Translations under genes and position numbers: made by a program
Source of the DNA: Panax quinquefolius
Lineage: Eukaryota; Streptophyta; Magnoliopsida; Apiales; Araliaceae
Reading direction: 5' to 3'
DNA: 64,000 nucleotides
Assembly: GCA_020205615.1 (NCBI GenBank)
Contig: CM035160.1
Location: 11,383,821 to 11,447,820 of the forward strand
The notes under the pieces: generated by a model
Told to the model about the DNA's origin: nothing
The model's database searches: none
Seen by the model: the letters and a program-made list of their open reading frames with translations, nothing else
Part shown: piece by piece, positions 24,235 to 36,321 of the stretch
Layout of the letters: each line of letters begins with the position of its first letter
Position numbering within the stretch: position 1 is the stretch's first letter

Positions 24235-27078
24235 TCGTGACGCCCCAAAATAGGTATACATCACCTATTCTCGAGTCGCCAAATACATGGTACGTAATTC
24301 AAATACAACTTAATAATACAACTGTCACAGATAATACTTAATAAAACATAAACTGTGAGTTTGAATACAAACATTGTCTACTAGAGAGTATACAAACTCA
24401 AAAGGAGTCCTCATTATAATTATTAACACACTATTTTATAGAATAGTGAGGACTACTAATGCTATTCTCTGGACCGTCACTCCATTCCCCGACTCGTCCC
24501 AGCTATATTCGCATTTCCTGAAGAGAACAGTGAAAGAAAGGGTGAGCTCAACTAGCCCAGTAAGAAATATTATGACTAAGATAATGCAAAATAATTTATC
24601 ATTAGTCTTCAACAATGTAAAACTGATCAAATATGATAGACATCAAGTTTAACTGCAGCGGAACAAGCAATCCATTAAAAGAGTCAAGTAGAAAATAAAA
24701 TCTACTATCTTTTACGATTTAAAAGGTTTTTCATCATCATTATCACCGAGACTCGACAATAAATAATCCACATCATTGAATCACCCCTGCACTACAGTCC
24801 AAGGATATTCTTTAGTATCACGACCACAAATTATCCATGCACTACGGGCCAAGGACATTCGTGTATTCATTAATGGTCATGATCATGCCAACAAATGTCC
24901 ATCAATGCACTACGACCAATGAGGATTTTTACCACATCATTTGTAACATTACTACCATGATTACACCAATAATCCTCGGTCATAATCATACCAAGTCCAT
25001 CTATGCACTACAGCCATGTATGACTTTCAACAAAAAATATAAACATGAGGATGATGACAATGATATAAGAATTCAATAAAACAAGTTCAAGAATTAATTT
25101 GTCAGAACCAATAACGTCGAAATTGTCAACATAATATTTCTTTGTGGAGTAAAATTCAAGAATGCTCGTAAGAATATTTCCATGAAAAGATACTGGATGA
25201 AGCGCAAATATCAAGGATATTCCACTAATTTCATGGGTTATAGACGTCAAAACTTTAACCAACTGAGTATAATAAAGAATGGAATAACAAACGAAATCAC
25301 CATGCATGCGATAGACCGCATATGCAGGTTATTCCAATAGAATAATAAATAATGAGAATCAGTCCCGCCAAAACGCATGCATGTGATATTCCAATGTAAT
25401 AATAAAGATGGAATCGTGTCCTGCCAGAAACGCAGCAAGACAGGATATTCCAATGGAATAATAAAGACGGAACCAGGTCCGTCGTAGAACGCACAGACAT
25501 GATATTCCAACAGAATAATAAAGACGGAATCAGGTCCGGCGTAAAACGCACACCCAGGATATTCCAATAGAATAATAAAGAATGGAATAACAGAAGAATC
25601 TCACCAAGTATGCGGTACTTGCATGATATGGCAAAGTTATTCCGATAATAATAACAAAGAATGGAATAACAGAAGTTCTCTTCATGAAGATGAAAGAAAG
25701 AAATAATACCCCTTACGAGTACAACAAATAATATCCCTTATGAGTACAACAAATAATACCCCTTACCTTAAAAAGAAAAGTACTGGATATAGAAGTAGTG
25801 AAGTAGCAGAATACTTTTCTTCTTTCTCTCTATAATTTCTCACTATAATAATTGCTCTAAAGCTTTTCTGAATTAGTGAGAAATGAAGAAAGAATGAGCT
25901 TCTATTTATAGAAAAATATAGTTTCGATAATTGCACGTTTTGGGGCTCAAATTATTACAGTATAATACCTTCCTCTTTTTGTTCATTTTTAATTTAGTCC
26001 TACAAGTATTATCAAACTTGCACCACCTCCCCTAATAGTAAATCAGGTGAATCAATAGCACAATCATTCATGTGAATAAATAGTATAATCATGTGAAAAA
26101 ATTAATTACAAGATAAGACCTTCAACTATACCTCTGCTTTTTAACTTACCACGCAAGTATTATCAATCTTGCACCACCACCCCTAATAGTATAAGAATGT
26201 GAATCAATAGTACCCGTGAATAATAACTCGTGAATAGTAACTCGTGAATAAGACTCAAACACGAAAAGTGCTCAATAATTCGAAAGTGAACAATATAACC
26301 TCCGCACATCAATTATCATCGAAATAAATGTCAATTTCCACTAACACTAATAATCCCATTACAATGGAACAATCAATTTCATCTTTAATCAACACAACGT
26401 ATTCATCATTAATATTATAACTCACAATATTTAACAACCAATTCGCTCCCGAAAAAGGAGGCTTTTCGATAAGGATTTCTCCTTATCACGCACAATTAGG
26501 TGACCAAACCTCTCCTCGATGTAACTTCTGACATCATCAATATTGCAAATAATAATATGAATAACTTTGTCGTCTCAATTATTAATTTAATAATAATAAA
26601 TATTATGCAATTGATCATCGTGACAATAACTCAATCAATAATATGAGAGATATGATGCAAAGAATTACTCGTAGCAATAATTGAGTATAACTAAGTGACT
26701 TCACGTAAACATCATCAATAATCAATATCGTGTGCTACTATGCAACCACGCCAGACATCGTACTTTTTAACACCGAGTGTTTCAACAGCTTAACTGTAAA
26801 ACTTTCACCGTTATTTTCATAAAGTATTTTTTTGTCGCTTTCAATCCGACAATAATTCCATTAATGGGGTCCACTAATGATTGTACTTGGTCGCATTTGG
26901 ATATTCCCCGACAAAAAGAATATTCCCCGACCAATCGAATATTATATAACAACTTGCGTACTTTGTAAAATTTATAAATATTACCCACAACTATAACATT
27001 ATATCAAATCCACACCATAATATTTAAAAATTATTTTGAGAAAATTAAATATTTATTCATAAAATCTGGGGTCTCATA
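24235..27078 (-). repeat. 5' LTR of element B
   Basis: This is a 2.84-kb LTR immediately after the PBS-like GCTTTGATATTA (about 24223-24234, minus strand). It has a TATA box at 25913-25920 (minus), a ~70-bp array at about 25270-25680 and a perfect GATAAGGA/TCCTTATC hairpin at 26468-26487. It ends GGTCTCATA. Confidence 0.9.
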
Positions 27079-27367
27079 GTTAACGATAAAACTTTCGCCG
27101 TTATTTTTATAAAAAGATATTTCTATCGTTTTCTAACTCCGACAATATTCCGTTGTGGGGTCCACCAATTATTGTACCATCGTATGAATATTCCCTGTTA
27201 AAATGAATATTCCCTGACCAATCGAATATTTTATGACAACTTGCTTACTTTGTAAAATTTATAAATATTACCCACAACCATGACATTATATCAAATCCAC
27301 GCCTTAATATTCAAAAATGATATTTAGAGAAAAATTCATCTTTACTCGTAAAAGTTGGGGTCTTACA

Positions 27368-27682
27368 TATATATATATATATATGGGTTAAAATGGGTAC
27401 CTCTTTCATTCTAAAGTACTAACAAATATTTAGAAAGTGTAATGCACAATGTCATCGAGTTGTTATATTGATATGATCGTTAGTGGCATATTTGAAGTCT
27501 GTTATGCATTACACAAACTTCACCAAGCCTCAAATATCTAACACGGGTACTTGATGCATTTTAAAGAGTCCATGTCTCATATACGCTTACTTGCACCAGA
27601 ATTCAAACATCCAAAAGAAAGGGGAAAAAGATAAAGAATGTCCCAGTTTCGGTCCTCAGACCTTAAGGGAAATTACATGTTA
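27368..27682. other. Unassigned spacer
   Basis: A (TA)n run is followed by about 300 bp of low-copy-looking sequence with no ORF or recognised repeat. The only structure seen is a 10-bp inverted repeat, GTGTAATGCA / TGCATTACAC, at 27438-27447 and 27507-27516. Confidence 0.5.
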
Positions 27683-28191
27683 CACTACTAGAAATTTAAC
27701 CTATAGCAACGAGCTATAGCGACTATCGGGAAAAAACCGTCGCTATATGGTGTCTATAAAATCTGGTTATGATCGGGTCGCTTTCAGATAGAGAGAAAAC
27801 ACAACTCTATCATGGAGGGTGGCCGCTTGACCAACACTATAGACATAAAAAGGCCCTATACCGGGCCTTTTATTTGGTCAGTAGCTAATGGAATTTTCGC
27901 CCAAACCTAATTTACTCCCTTCATTATTTTCAAGCTCCAAAACTCAAGTCTTAGCTAAAGCTATCAAGATACTAATTTTTTTTTCCCAAAACTCGATCCT
28001 CTCAAGTCCTCTAAATCTCTTATAGCCATCCCTAAATCTTTCATACCCAACCGTAAATTTCATAAGACAAAATCATCTTACCCAACCCCTAAATGGCCAG
28101 CAACGATTCGGAGCAAAGAGAAGAGGCAGAAACTGTTGCCAACAAAGATGAAGATACTGGAGCTCGAGCATTAATAATTATGTTAGATCTT
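27683..28191 (+). mobile_element. CACTA (En/Spm-like) transposon terminus and 5' part
   Basis: CACTACTAGAAATTT at 27683 is the typical terminus of a CACTA element, preceded by TTA (possible 3-bp duplication). It is followed by short direct and inverted subterminal motifs (CTATAGCGAC, GTCGCTATA). The element is interrupted at 28191 by solo LTR F and continues at 41966. The opposite terminus (..TAGTAGTG) was not found, so the far end is either lost or altered. Confidence 0.65.
28093..28191 (+). pseudogene. Short ORF of CACTA element, interrupted by solo LTR F
   Basis: The ATG at 28093 opens an acidic frame beginning MASNDSEQREEAETVANKDE. At ..MLDL it reaches the LTR insertion. If F and one ATCTT are removed, the frame runs on for only ten more codons (to a stop near 41995), so the original gene was probably spliced or is already decayed. 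I do not recognise the protein. It could be the start of a CACTA-encoded gene. Confidence 0.35.
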
Positions 28192-29584
28192 TGTGATGCC
28201 TCCAAAATAGGTCCACACAACCCATTCCGAGTCGCCAAATATATGGTACAGAAATAACTACAACTTCATTATTACAATTATCATGCAAAATATGACAACA
28301 CATATGATATGAGTTTAAATACACATTGTATTTTAGACAATATCCAAACTCAAATAAGTCCTCATTACAATTATTGATACACTATTTTACAATATAGTGA
28401 GGACTGCTAAAACAACTATTTATAACCATCACTCCATACCCCGACTAGTTCCCGCTATATTCTCGCCTCCTGAGAAAAAAAATGGAACAAAAAGGAAAAG
28501 GATGAGCTCAACTAGCCCAGTAAAGAATATTATGACTAAGATAATGAAAAACAAATTATCATTAGTCTTCAATAAATCAGATAAAATATAATGGACAACA
28601 AGTTTAGATCAATATTCGCAGCAAAAATAACAATTCATTAGAAGTGTTAAGTAGAGAATGAAGTCTACTATCTTTTATGATTTAAAAGTTCATCATCAAT
28701 ATTTTATCCCTGTAACATCAATCAATATACATCTTGAATCATATATTCATCTTTGCACTACGGGCCAAAGATATTTATTCGTATCCCAGTTGGTCATGTT
28801 CATCTCAACATCTGTTCATCTTTGCACTACGGACCAAAGATATTCATCAGTTTATCATTTATCCTTGCACTACAGGCCAAAGATATTCAGTTATATCACA
28901 ATTTAGGATTGATGATGATAAAAAATATCTTAAAGAAAATGAATCCAGTGAGATAAAAGGACAAAGATTAGGGATTCGTACTTTAGTTTATCCAAGTTCA
29001 AAAATACTCCATAATAATCAATTGTGGAGCAAAACTCAAGAATGAAGATTCAAACATGGATAAAATCAAAGATAGTAATCATAATAGACAACTTGGACAA
29101 AGAAAAGTAAATTTGATTTTTTTGTGAATAGTGTCGTATACGTGAATAGTAACCCCGACACGAAAAGGCAGAAATTCCATAAGAAAAATCATACTTCGTG
29201 AATAGTACCGTATTCGTGAATAGTGTCGTATACGTGAATAGTAACCTCGACATGAAAAGGTAAAAATTTCATAATAAAATTCTTACCAATATTTTGGTAT
29301 AAATTAATGATATTGTAAGAAATAACATCATTTACGGAAAAAATAACATCCATTACCTCAAAAGAACAGTACTTCTGATGGGAATATCGGATATAATGTT
29401 GAAGGAAACTTGCACCATATGTAAGACCCCGAATTTTATGAAATAAAAGTCTAATTTAATTTATAATTATTATTCTAAAATTGTAAAATGTAAAATTTAT
29501 AATTGATCAAAAGAACATTTAATCAGATAAATGAGTAATTAAAAGAGGAGATATTAAAATTGTGGGCGGCTGAGTGAGGTGTCT

Positions 29585-29855
29585 TATGGGGGAGACAAGA
29601 GTGAGTGGGAGGAAGAAAAAGAAAGAAAAGAAAGGAAGAAAAATGAGGAAAGGAAAGAAGAAAAAGAGGGAAAAAAAGAAAAAGAGAGAGAAAGAAACAA
29701 AAAGATGAAATAATGGGGGGGGGGGGGGCCTTGGTGTTGGAATCATCAAGCCAATTTTCAGCACTTCTCATACTCCCTCCCGTAGCCAAAGTTTGAGAAA
29801 AGAGAAGAGAGAAAGAGAAAGAAGAAGAAGAAGAAGAAAATTAAAAGAAAATGTA
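29585..29855 (+). repeat. Homopurine (GA/GGAA) tract with G14 run
   Basis: About 270 bp are almost entirely A and G on the plus strand, including 14 G in a row near 29716-29729. This could form triplex or quadruplex DNA. The Pro/Phe-rich minus-strand frames here are a consequence of the composition. Confidence 0.85.
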
Positions 29856-32578
29856 TTTTTTTATCTTTGATTTATTCTTAAATTTAAGTTTTTATGGATT
29901 TTATGTAAAGAGTACATACTTATGTATATATTGGATGATTTAAACTTGCATAAACATGAATCAAATGAGAGAAATCTAGAAATAAAATGAAGAACAAAAT
30001 CTGGAGATTTTCAGAAAAATTAGTTTACTACTTGATTTTGTAAAATTCACAACTCTTTGTGTATAATGAGTTAGAAGATGAGCCATATATCAAAAGAAAG
30101 CCCTGGAAGTAAGCTAACTGTAAAAATTTGAATCATTGTGGATTGTTTGTGGTGACAGTTTGAGTGAAACTGGTCCAAAGAATTGATAGTCCGAAAAATT
30201 AGTTTTATTAAGCTCTATTGCGTGAGTTATAATTTTTAATTCGGTCGTTGGATCGTTATAATTTTTGGATATGTTGCACATATATAAGTTGAGTATATTT
30301 CCATAAATTTTGAGCCGTTAAAGATTAATGTATAATTTGTTATGATTTTCGTGAGGTGGCTGGTTCAGATATTTTCGAGCAGAATTTTCGGTAAGACTAT
30401 TTCTCTGTGTTAGAGTCAGAATTTGGAAAAATTTTCTACTACAAAATTGTAGTTAATTATATTTTACATGGAAATGACATAAGCTCAGTATTTTTCTAAT
30501 AAAAGTGCTAATTATTCTGAATTATTGAAGTTTTTAAATATTGGAATTTATAATTAATTTATCAAAAAAAAAATTATTTGAAATGAAATATTTTTGCTGT
30601 AATGCTTATAATATTATCTTCTAATTTTGTAACTTTTTGATGAATTATTGAAAAGCGAGTAAATTATTTTATTTTTAAACTATTTATAGTTAGTTTAAAA
30701 TAGAAGAAATTCATAGAAAATTCTATGAATGATGAAAAATTATGAAACTTGGTGAAAAATCTTATAATGTTATTTTATAATTTTTGGGCGCTTCGATAAA
30801 TTATTGAATAATGAAATATTTATTATATTTTAAAGCTATTTATGGTTAGTTTAAAAATAGAGGAAATTCATACGAAATTCTATGAAGGGTGGAAAATTAT
30901 GATTTTTTACTTTGGAAAAACATTATAATAATATAAGATTAATATTGATGATATTTTAATGATATAAAAGTATGTGAATTTAATATTTCTATTTTGACGC
31001 TATTAAATGATAGTTTTATAAATAAAACTAATTATAGAAAATTGTTGGATAATCTGAAAATTGTGAAAATTATTTGGAAAGTTCATAATACTATTTTAAA
31101 TATTTTATAAGTGTTAGTAAGCTCATGAGGTGTTGGGATGTAAACGCACAAGTAACGAATGAGTTATGATAAAAACAAAAATAATATGTTTGTTAAAGTA
31201 AAAATGGTGATAATGTAAGACCCCAAATTTTATTAATAAAGATTTAATTTTCTCGAAATATTTTTTTGAATATTATGGTGTGGATTTGAGATAGTGTTAT
31301 AGTTGTGGGTAGTATTTATAAATTTTGCAAAGTATGCAAGTTGTTATATAATATTCGGTTGGTCGGGAAATATTCTTTTTGTCGGGGAATATTCGTACGA
31401 TGGCACAATCATTGGTGGACCCCACAACGGAAGTATTGTCGTAGTTAGAAAACGACAGAATTATCATTTTATAAAAATAACTACGAAAGTGTTACCGTTA
31501 AAACTATTGAACTACCCTAGTAGTAAAAGTACAATGAATACGCGTGGTGGCATAATAGCACACGATATTGATTATTGATGCTTACGTAAGAAGTCACTCA
31601 GTTATACTCAATTATTTCTACAGTAATTGCTGCATCTTATCTCTCATATTATTGATTCAATTATTGTTACAGTATCATCTGCATAATTTTATTATTATTA
31701 AATAAATAATTGAGACGACAAAGTTATTCATATTATTATTTGCAATATTGACAATGTCTAGAAAGTTCTGTCAAGGAGAGGTTTGGTCACCTAATTGCGT
31801 CGAAAAGCCCCCTCTTTCCTGGGAACGATCTAGTTGTTAAATATTATGAGTTATAATATTAATGATGAATAAGTTCGTGTTGATTAAAGATGAAATTGAT
31901 ATTTTCATTGTGTTGGGATTATTGTTAATGGAAATCAACATCTATTTCGATAATAATTGATGTCTGGAGGTTATATTGACCAATCGGGTAATTAATCGAA
32001 TAAATGAGCAATTAATTACTATTAATTTACATACTTATAACTATTTGTTCACATGTGTGTACTATTGATTCAAATTCTTGTACTATTAGGGGAGTTGGTG
32101 CAAGATTGATAATACTTGCATGACTAAATTAAAAATAGAGGTATAGATGAAGGTACTATACTATAATTAATTTGTTCACATGTTTAAAACTATTTAGTCA
32201 TATGATTTACTATTGATTCACATGATTGGTGCAAGTTTGATAATACTTGCAGGACTAAATTAAATTGAAGAAAAAGAGGAAGGTATTATACTGTAATATT
32301 TCGAGCCCCAAAATGTGCAATTATTGAAACTATGTTTTCCTATAAATATAATCTCATTCTTCTTTCATTTCTCACCAATTCACTAAAGCTATAGAGCAAT
32401 TATTATAGAAAGAAATTATAGAGATAAAGAAGAAGAGAAGTCTGCTACCTCACTATTCCAGTATCCAGTTATTTCTAAGGTAAGGGGTATTATTTCGTTC
32501 GTATTCATGAAGAGAGTTTCTGTTATTCTATTCTTTATTATTATGTTGGAATAACCTGTCTATGCGAAGTGCCGCATA

Positions 32579-35500
32579 TGTAAGACCCCGAATTTTATGA
32601 AATGAAAGTATTCAATTTTCTTATAATTATTATTTAATTTCGTAAATTGTTAAATTAATAAAAGTTTAAAGTTAAGGGTGTTATGTGAAAATTTTGCAAA
32701 GTATGCAAGTTGTTATAAAATATTGTGAGTTATAATATTAATGATGAATAAGTTGTGTTGATTAAAGATGAAATTGATAGTTCCATTGTGTTGGGATTAT
32801 TAGTGTTATTGGAAATCGACATTTATTTCGATAATAATTGATGTCTGGAGGTTATATTGACCAATCGGGTAATTAATCGGGTAAATGAGTAATTAATTAC
32901 TATAAATTCACATGCTTATAACTATTTGTTCACATGTGTGTACTATTGATTCACATTCTTGTACTTAGGGGAGTTGGTGCAAGATTGATAATACTTGCAT
33001 GACTAAGTTCAAAATAGAGGTATAGATGAAGGTACTATATTGTAATTATTTTTTTCACATGTTTAGAACTATTGAGTCACATGATTTACTATTGATTCAC
33101 ATGATTTACTATTAGGGGAGTTGGTGTAAGATTGATAATACTTGCAGGACTAAATTAAAAATGTAAAAAAAGCGGAAGGTATTATACTGTAATATTTTGA
33201 GCCCCAAATCGTACAATTATCGAAACAATATTTTCCTATAAATAGAAGCTCATTCTTCCTTCATTTCTCACCAATTCACTAAAGCTATAGAGCAATTATT
33301 ATAGAGAGAAACTATAGAGAGAAACTATAGAGAGAAAGAAGAAGAGAAGTCTGCTACCTCACTATTCCAGTATCCAGTTTTTCTAAGGTAAGGGATATTA
33401 TTTGTTGTACTCGTAAGGGGTATTATTTCTTTTGTATTCATGAAGAGAGCTTTTGTTATTCCATTCTTCATTATTATGTTGGAATAACTTTGTTTATCTA
33501 ATCTGCATGCAGACGTGGTGAAATTCTTCTATTATTTCGCTCTTTATTATTCTCGCTTTAATATCCTGCTGATTGTGTATTACGCCTGACCTGGTTCCAT
33601 TAATTATTCTGTTGGAATAACCTGTCTGTGCGGTCTATTGCATGCATGGTGATTTATGTTGTTATTCCATTCTTTATTATTCTGTTGAAATATCCTGTCT
33701 GTAGGTTTTATGCCGACCGGTTCTCGCTCTTTATTATTCTCATTGGAATATCACATGCATGCGTTTTCTGTTTGGACTCGGTTACATCTTTATTATTCTG
33801 TTGGGAATAACCTATTTGTGCGGTCTCTATCGCATGCATGGTGAATCCTTCTGTTAATCCATTCTTTATTATTCTGTTGGAATAATCTGTCTATGTGGAT
33901 TACCACATGCATGGTGAATGATCCTTTGTATTTCATTCCTTATTAAATTGTAGAAATGATCTGTTTACGTGGATTATGATGAAAGTCATAATAAAAGCAT
34001 TGGACTGATGAAAATCATGGGTATATGTGGTATTAGTAAGTGTTATGATGAGTTATGTTGGTTATTATGTGAAAACATGAAAGTTTCTTAGAAATCACAA
34101 AGGGTTGAAAAATTAGATTTTGGTGAAAATAGAACATAAAATTCAACTGACCATATCTCCTATTATATTTCAAATTTTTGAGTGTGGTCAAGTTCTAGAG
34201 TTAGGTCTATGAGTTTTGTAACTTATCCAAGTGGAATCACTGGAAAAGGTGTTGTATTTTTGTGTGGACTGATTTTAGCAAAGTACGAAAAACTGCAAAA
34301 TATGAAAAAGGTTGCTGCCACGATTTTAAAAGGGCTGTTTCGGCCACTTAATTTGTGAGAAAAATTCTGGCCTTTTGGGAATGAGCTCATTCCGACTTAA
34401 AATGAGCAAGTTATGACCATTTCAATATTTAGGTTTTTCGGACAAAAAACGCTATAACCGGAGTTCTATAACTCTGATGACCATGAAATTTTATCTGGAA
34501 GCTCATGTTAACATGTGTAAGATCTTACCAAGATTTGGGAATTTCTGGAGTTAAGCTTGAGGTAGCTAATTTCTTAAGGAATTAATTAGAAATTGATTTT
34601 TGAAAAATAGTAAATGAATTTTAAAAATGTCAAGAAAAATATATGTTCAATATGGGACTATATTATGCTAAATTCCAGAAAAGAATAATTTTTGGGATGA
34701 TTTGGTATTTTTCATGAAAATAGTTTAGCTACCGAACATATGAGTTAAATATGTTATGTGGAGTTGAAGAATTGGTAAATAGGATTTTATGGCTTGGAAA
34801 TCATATATAAGGTATATGCAGATTTTTGATGAGTAATTTGATTATTGGTGATGGAATCTTATGAGTATGACATTTTTGAATGATTAAATGCATTATTTGG
34901 AAAAGTGTAAGCAATTAAATGTAATTGTTTATAAGTTTAAGAAGTGATTAAAATATTGTTATAGTATTAACAACATTAGATTATGATTTTATTAAGTGAT
35001 TGATAATGTCTGGATAAATTTAAAATTTTTAATATTTATCCTTGATTTATTTTGATTAATGCTTATAATATTGTCATCATCCTCATATTAATATTATGTT
35101 GAAAGTCATCTGTTGTCTGTAGTGCATAGATGGACTTGGTATGATTATGACCAAGAATTATTCGGTATAATCATGACCATAATATTGCAAATGATGTGGA
35201 AAAAGTCCTCATTGGCCCGTAGTGCATTGATGGACAATTTTTGGTATGATTATGGCTATGGATTCTCTTCGGCCAAGGGTGCAAAGATGAATTATTTTAT
35301 AGCATGATCAGGACCGTTGATAAAAACACGATTATCTTTGGCCCATAGTGCATGGATAATTTGTGGTTGTGATACTAATGAAAAAGTCCTCATTGGCCCG
35401 TAGTGCATTGATGGACAGTTTTTGGTATGATTATGGCTATGGATTCTCTTCGGCCAAGGGTGCAAAGATGAATTGTTTTATAGCATGATCAGGACCGTTG

Positions 35501-36321
35501 ATAAAAACACGATTATCTTTGGCCCTTAGTGCATGGATAATTTGTGGTTGTAATACTAATGAAAAATTCCTCATTGGCCCGTAGTGTATTGATGGACAGT
35601 TTTTGGTATGATTATGACTATGGATTCTCTTCAGCCAAGGGTGCAAAGATGAATTATTTTATGGCATGATCAGGACCGTTGCTGAAAACACGATTATCTT
35701 TGGCCCGTAGTGCATGGATAATTCGTGGTTGTGATACTAAAGAATATCCTCGGCTCAGAGTGCGGGGATGATTCGATGACGTGGATTATTTACTAAGTCG
35801 AGTCCCAAATGATAAAAGTGATGAAAAACCTTTTAAATCATAGAAGATAGTAGATTTTATTCTCTACTTGACTCTTCTAATGGATTGCTTGTTCATTCGC
35901 AGCTAAACTTGATGTTTGTTATATTGTATCGCTTTAACATCTTTGTTGAAGGCTAACGATAATTTATTCTGCATTATCTTAGTCATAATATTTCTTACTG
36001 GGCTAGTTGAGCTCACCCTTTTGCTTTCATTGTTCTCTTCGGGAAATGAGAACTCAGCTGAGATTAGTCAGAGAACAGAGTGATGGTCCTAAATGGTGCA
36101 TTAGTAGTCATCACTATTCTATGAAATAGTGTTATAATAAATGTAATGAGGACTCCATTGAGTGTGGATATTGTCTAAATGACAATATCTGTATTAAAAC
36201 TCACAGCATATGTTTTGTCATATTTTACACGACTGTTGTATAATTAGTTTGTATTTGTATTCAGTACCATGTATCTGGCGACTCAAGATGGGTGATGTAT
36301 TCCTATTTTGGGGGCGTCATA
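32579..36321 (+). mobile_element. Solo LTR I inserted in H
   Basis: TGTAAGACCCC at 32579 to GGGGGCGTCATA at 36321, flanked by GCATA on both sides (32574-32578 and 36322-36326). Length 3743 bp, uninterrupted. TATA box at 33237-33245. It contains the 181-bp triplication at 35203-35745. It is the innermost and so the youngest insertion of this nest. Confidence 0.95.
35203..35745 (+). repeat. 181-bp tandem triplication inside LTR I
   Basis: The sequence beginning TCATTGGCCCGTAGTGCATT starts at 35209, 35390 and 35571, a constant period of 181 bp. The units are nearly identical, with only a few substitutions each. Each unit contains three of the GTAGTGCA-type motifs. Confidence 0.9.

Larger units (their letters stand above)
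6166..27078 (-). mobile_element. Element B, Ty3/gypsy chromovirus, inserted in LTR of A
   Basis: B starts TGTGACGCCCCC at 6166 and ends GGTCTCATA at 27078. It is flanked by the 5-bp direct repeat GTTAA (6161-6165 and 27079-27083), and the flanking sequence is the LTR of A. The 3' LTR is 6166-6568 plus 16409-18878, the internal region 18879-24234, and the 5' LTR 24235-27078. The two LTRs are about 2.87 and 2.84 kb after element C and one duplication copy are removed. B therefore contains a complete later element (C) in one LTR and a solo LTR (D) in its protease. Confidence 0.93.
2258..27367 (-). mobile_element. 5' LTR of element A, split by two insertions
   Basis: The LTR begins (right end of the minus-strand element) as TGTGACACCCCC at 2258 and ends at GGGGTCTTACA at 27367. 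Its own sequence occupies 2258 to about 3905, about 5532-6165 and 27084-27367. The first gap is filled by a long-TIR DNA element and the second by the whole element B. Removing B rejoins ..TTTCAACAGTTAA to CGATAAAACTTTCG, matching the uninterrupted LTRs elsewhere in the window. A TATA-like box (minus strand) lies at 3751-3757. Confidence 0.85.

Noticed and set aside
27438..27516. 10-bp inverted repeat GTGTAATGCA / TGCATTACAC as a small transposon
   Set aside because: No flanking duplication and no second copy in the window, so too little support.
29519..29789. Proline/phenylalanine-rich minus-strand ORFs
   Set aside because: These reflect the homopurine tract on the other strand.
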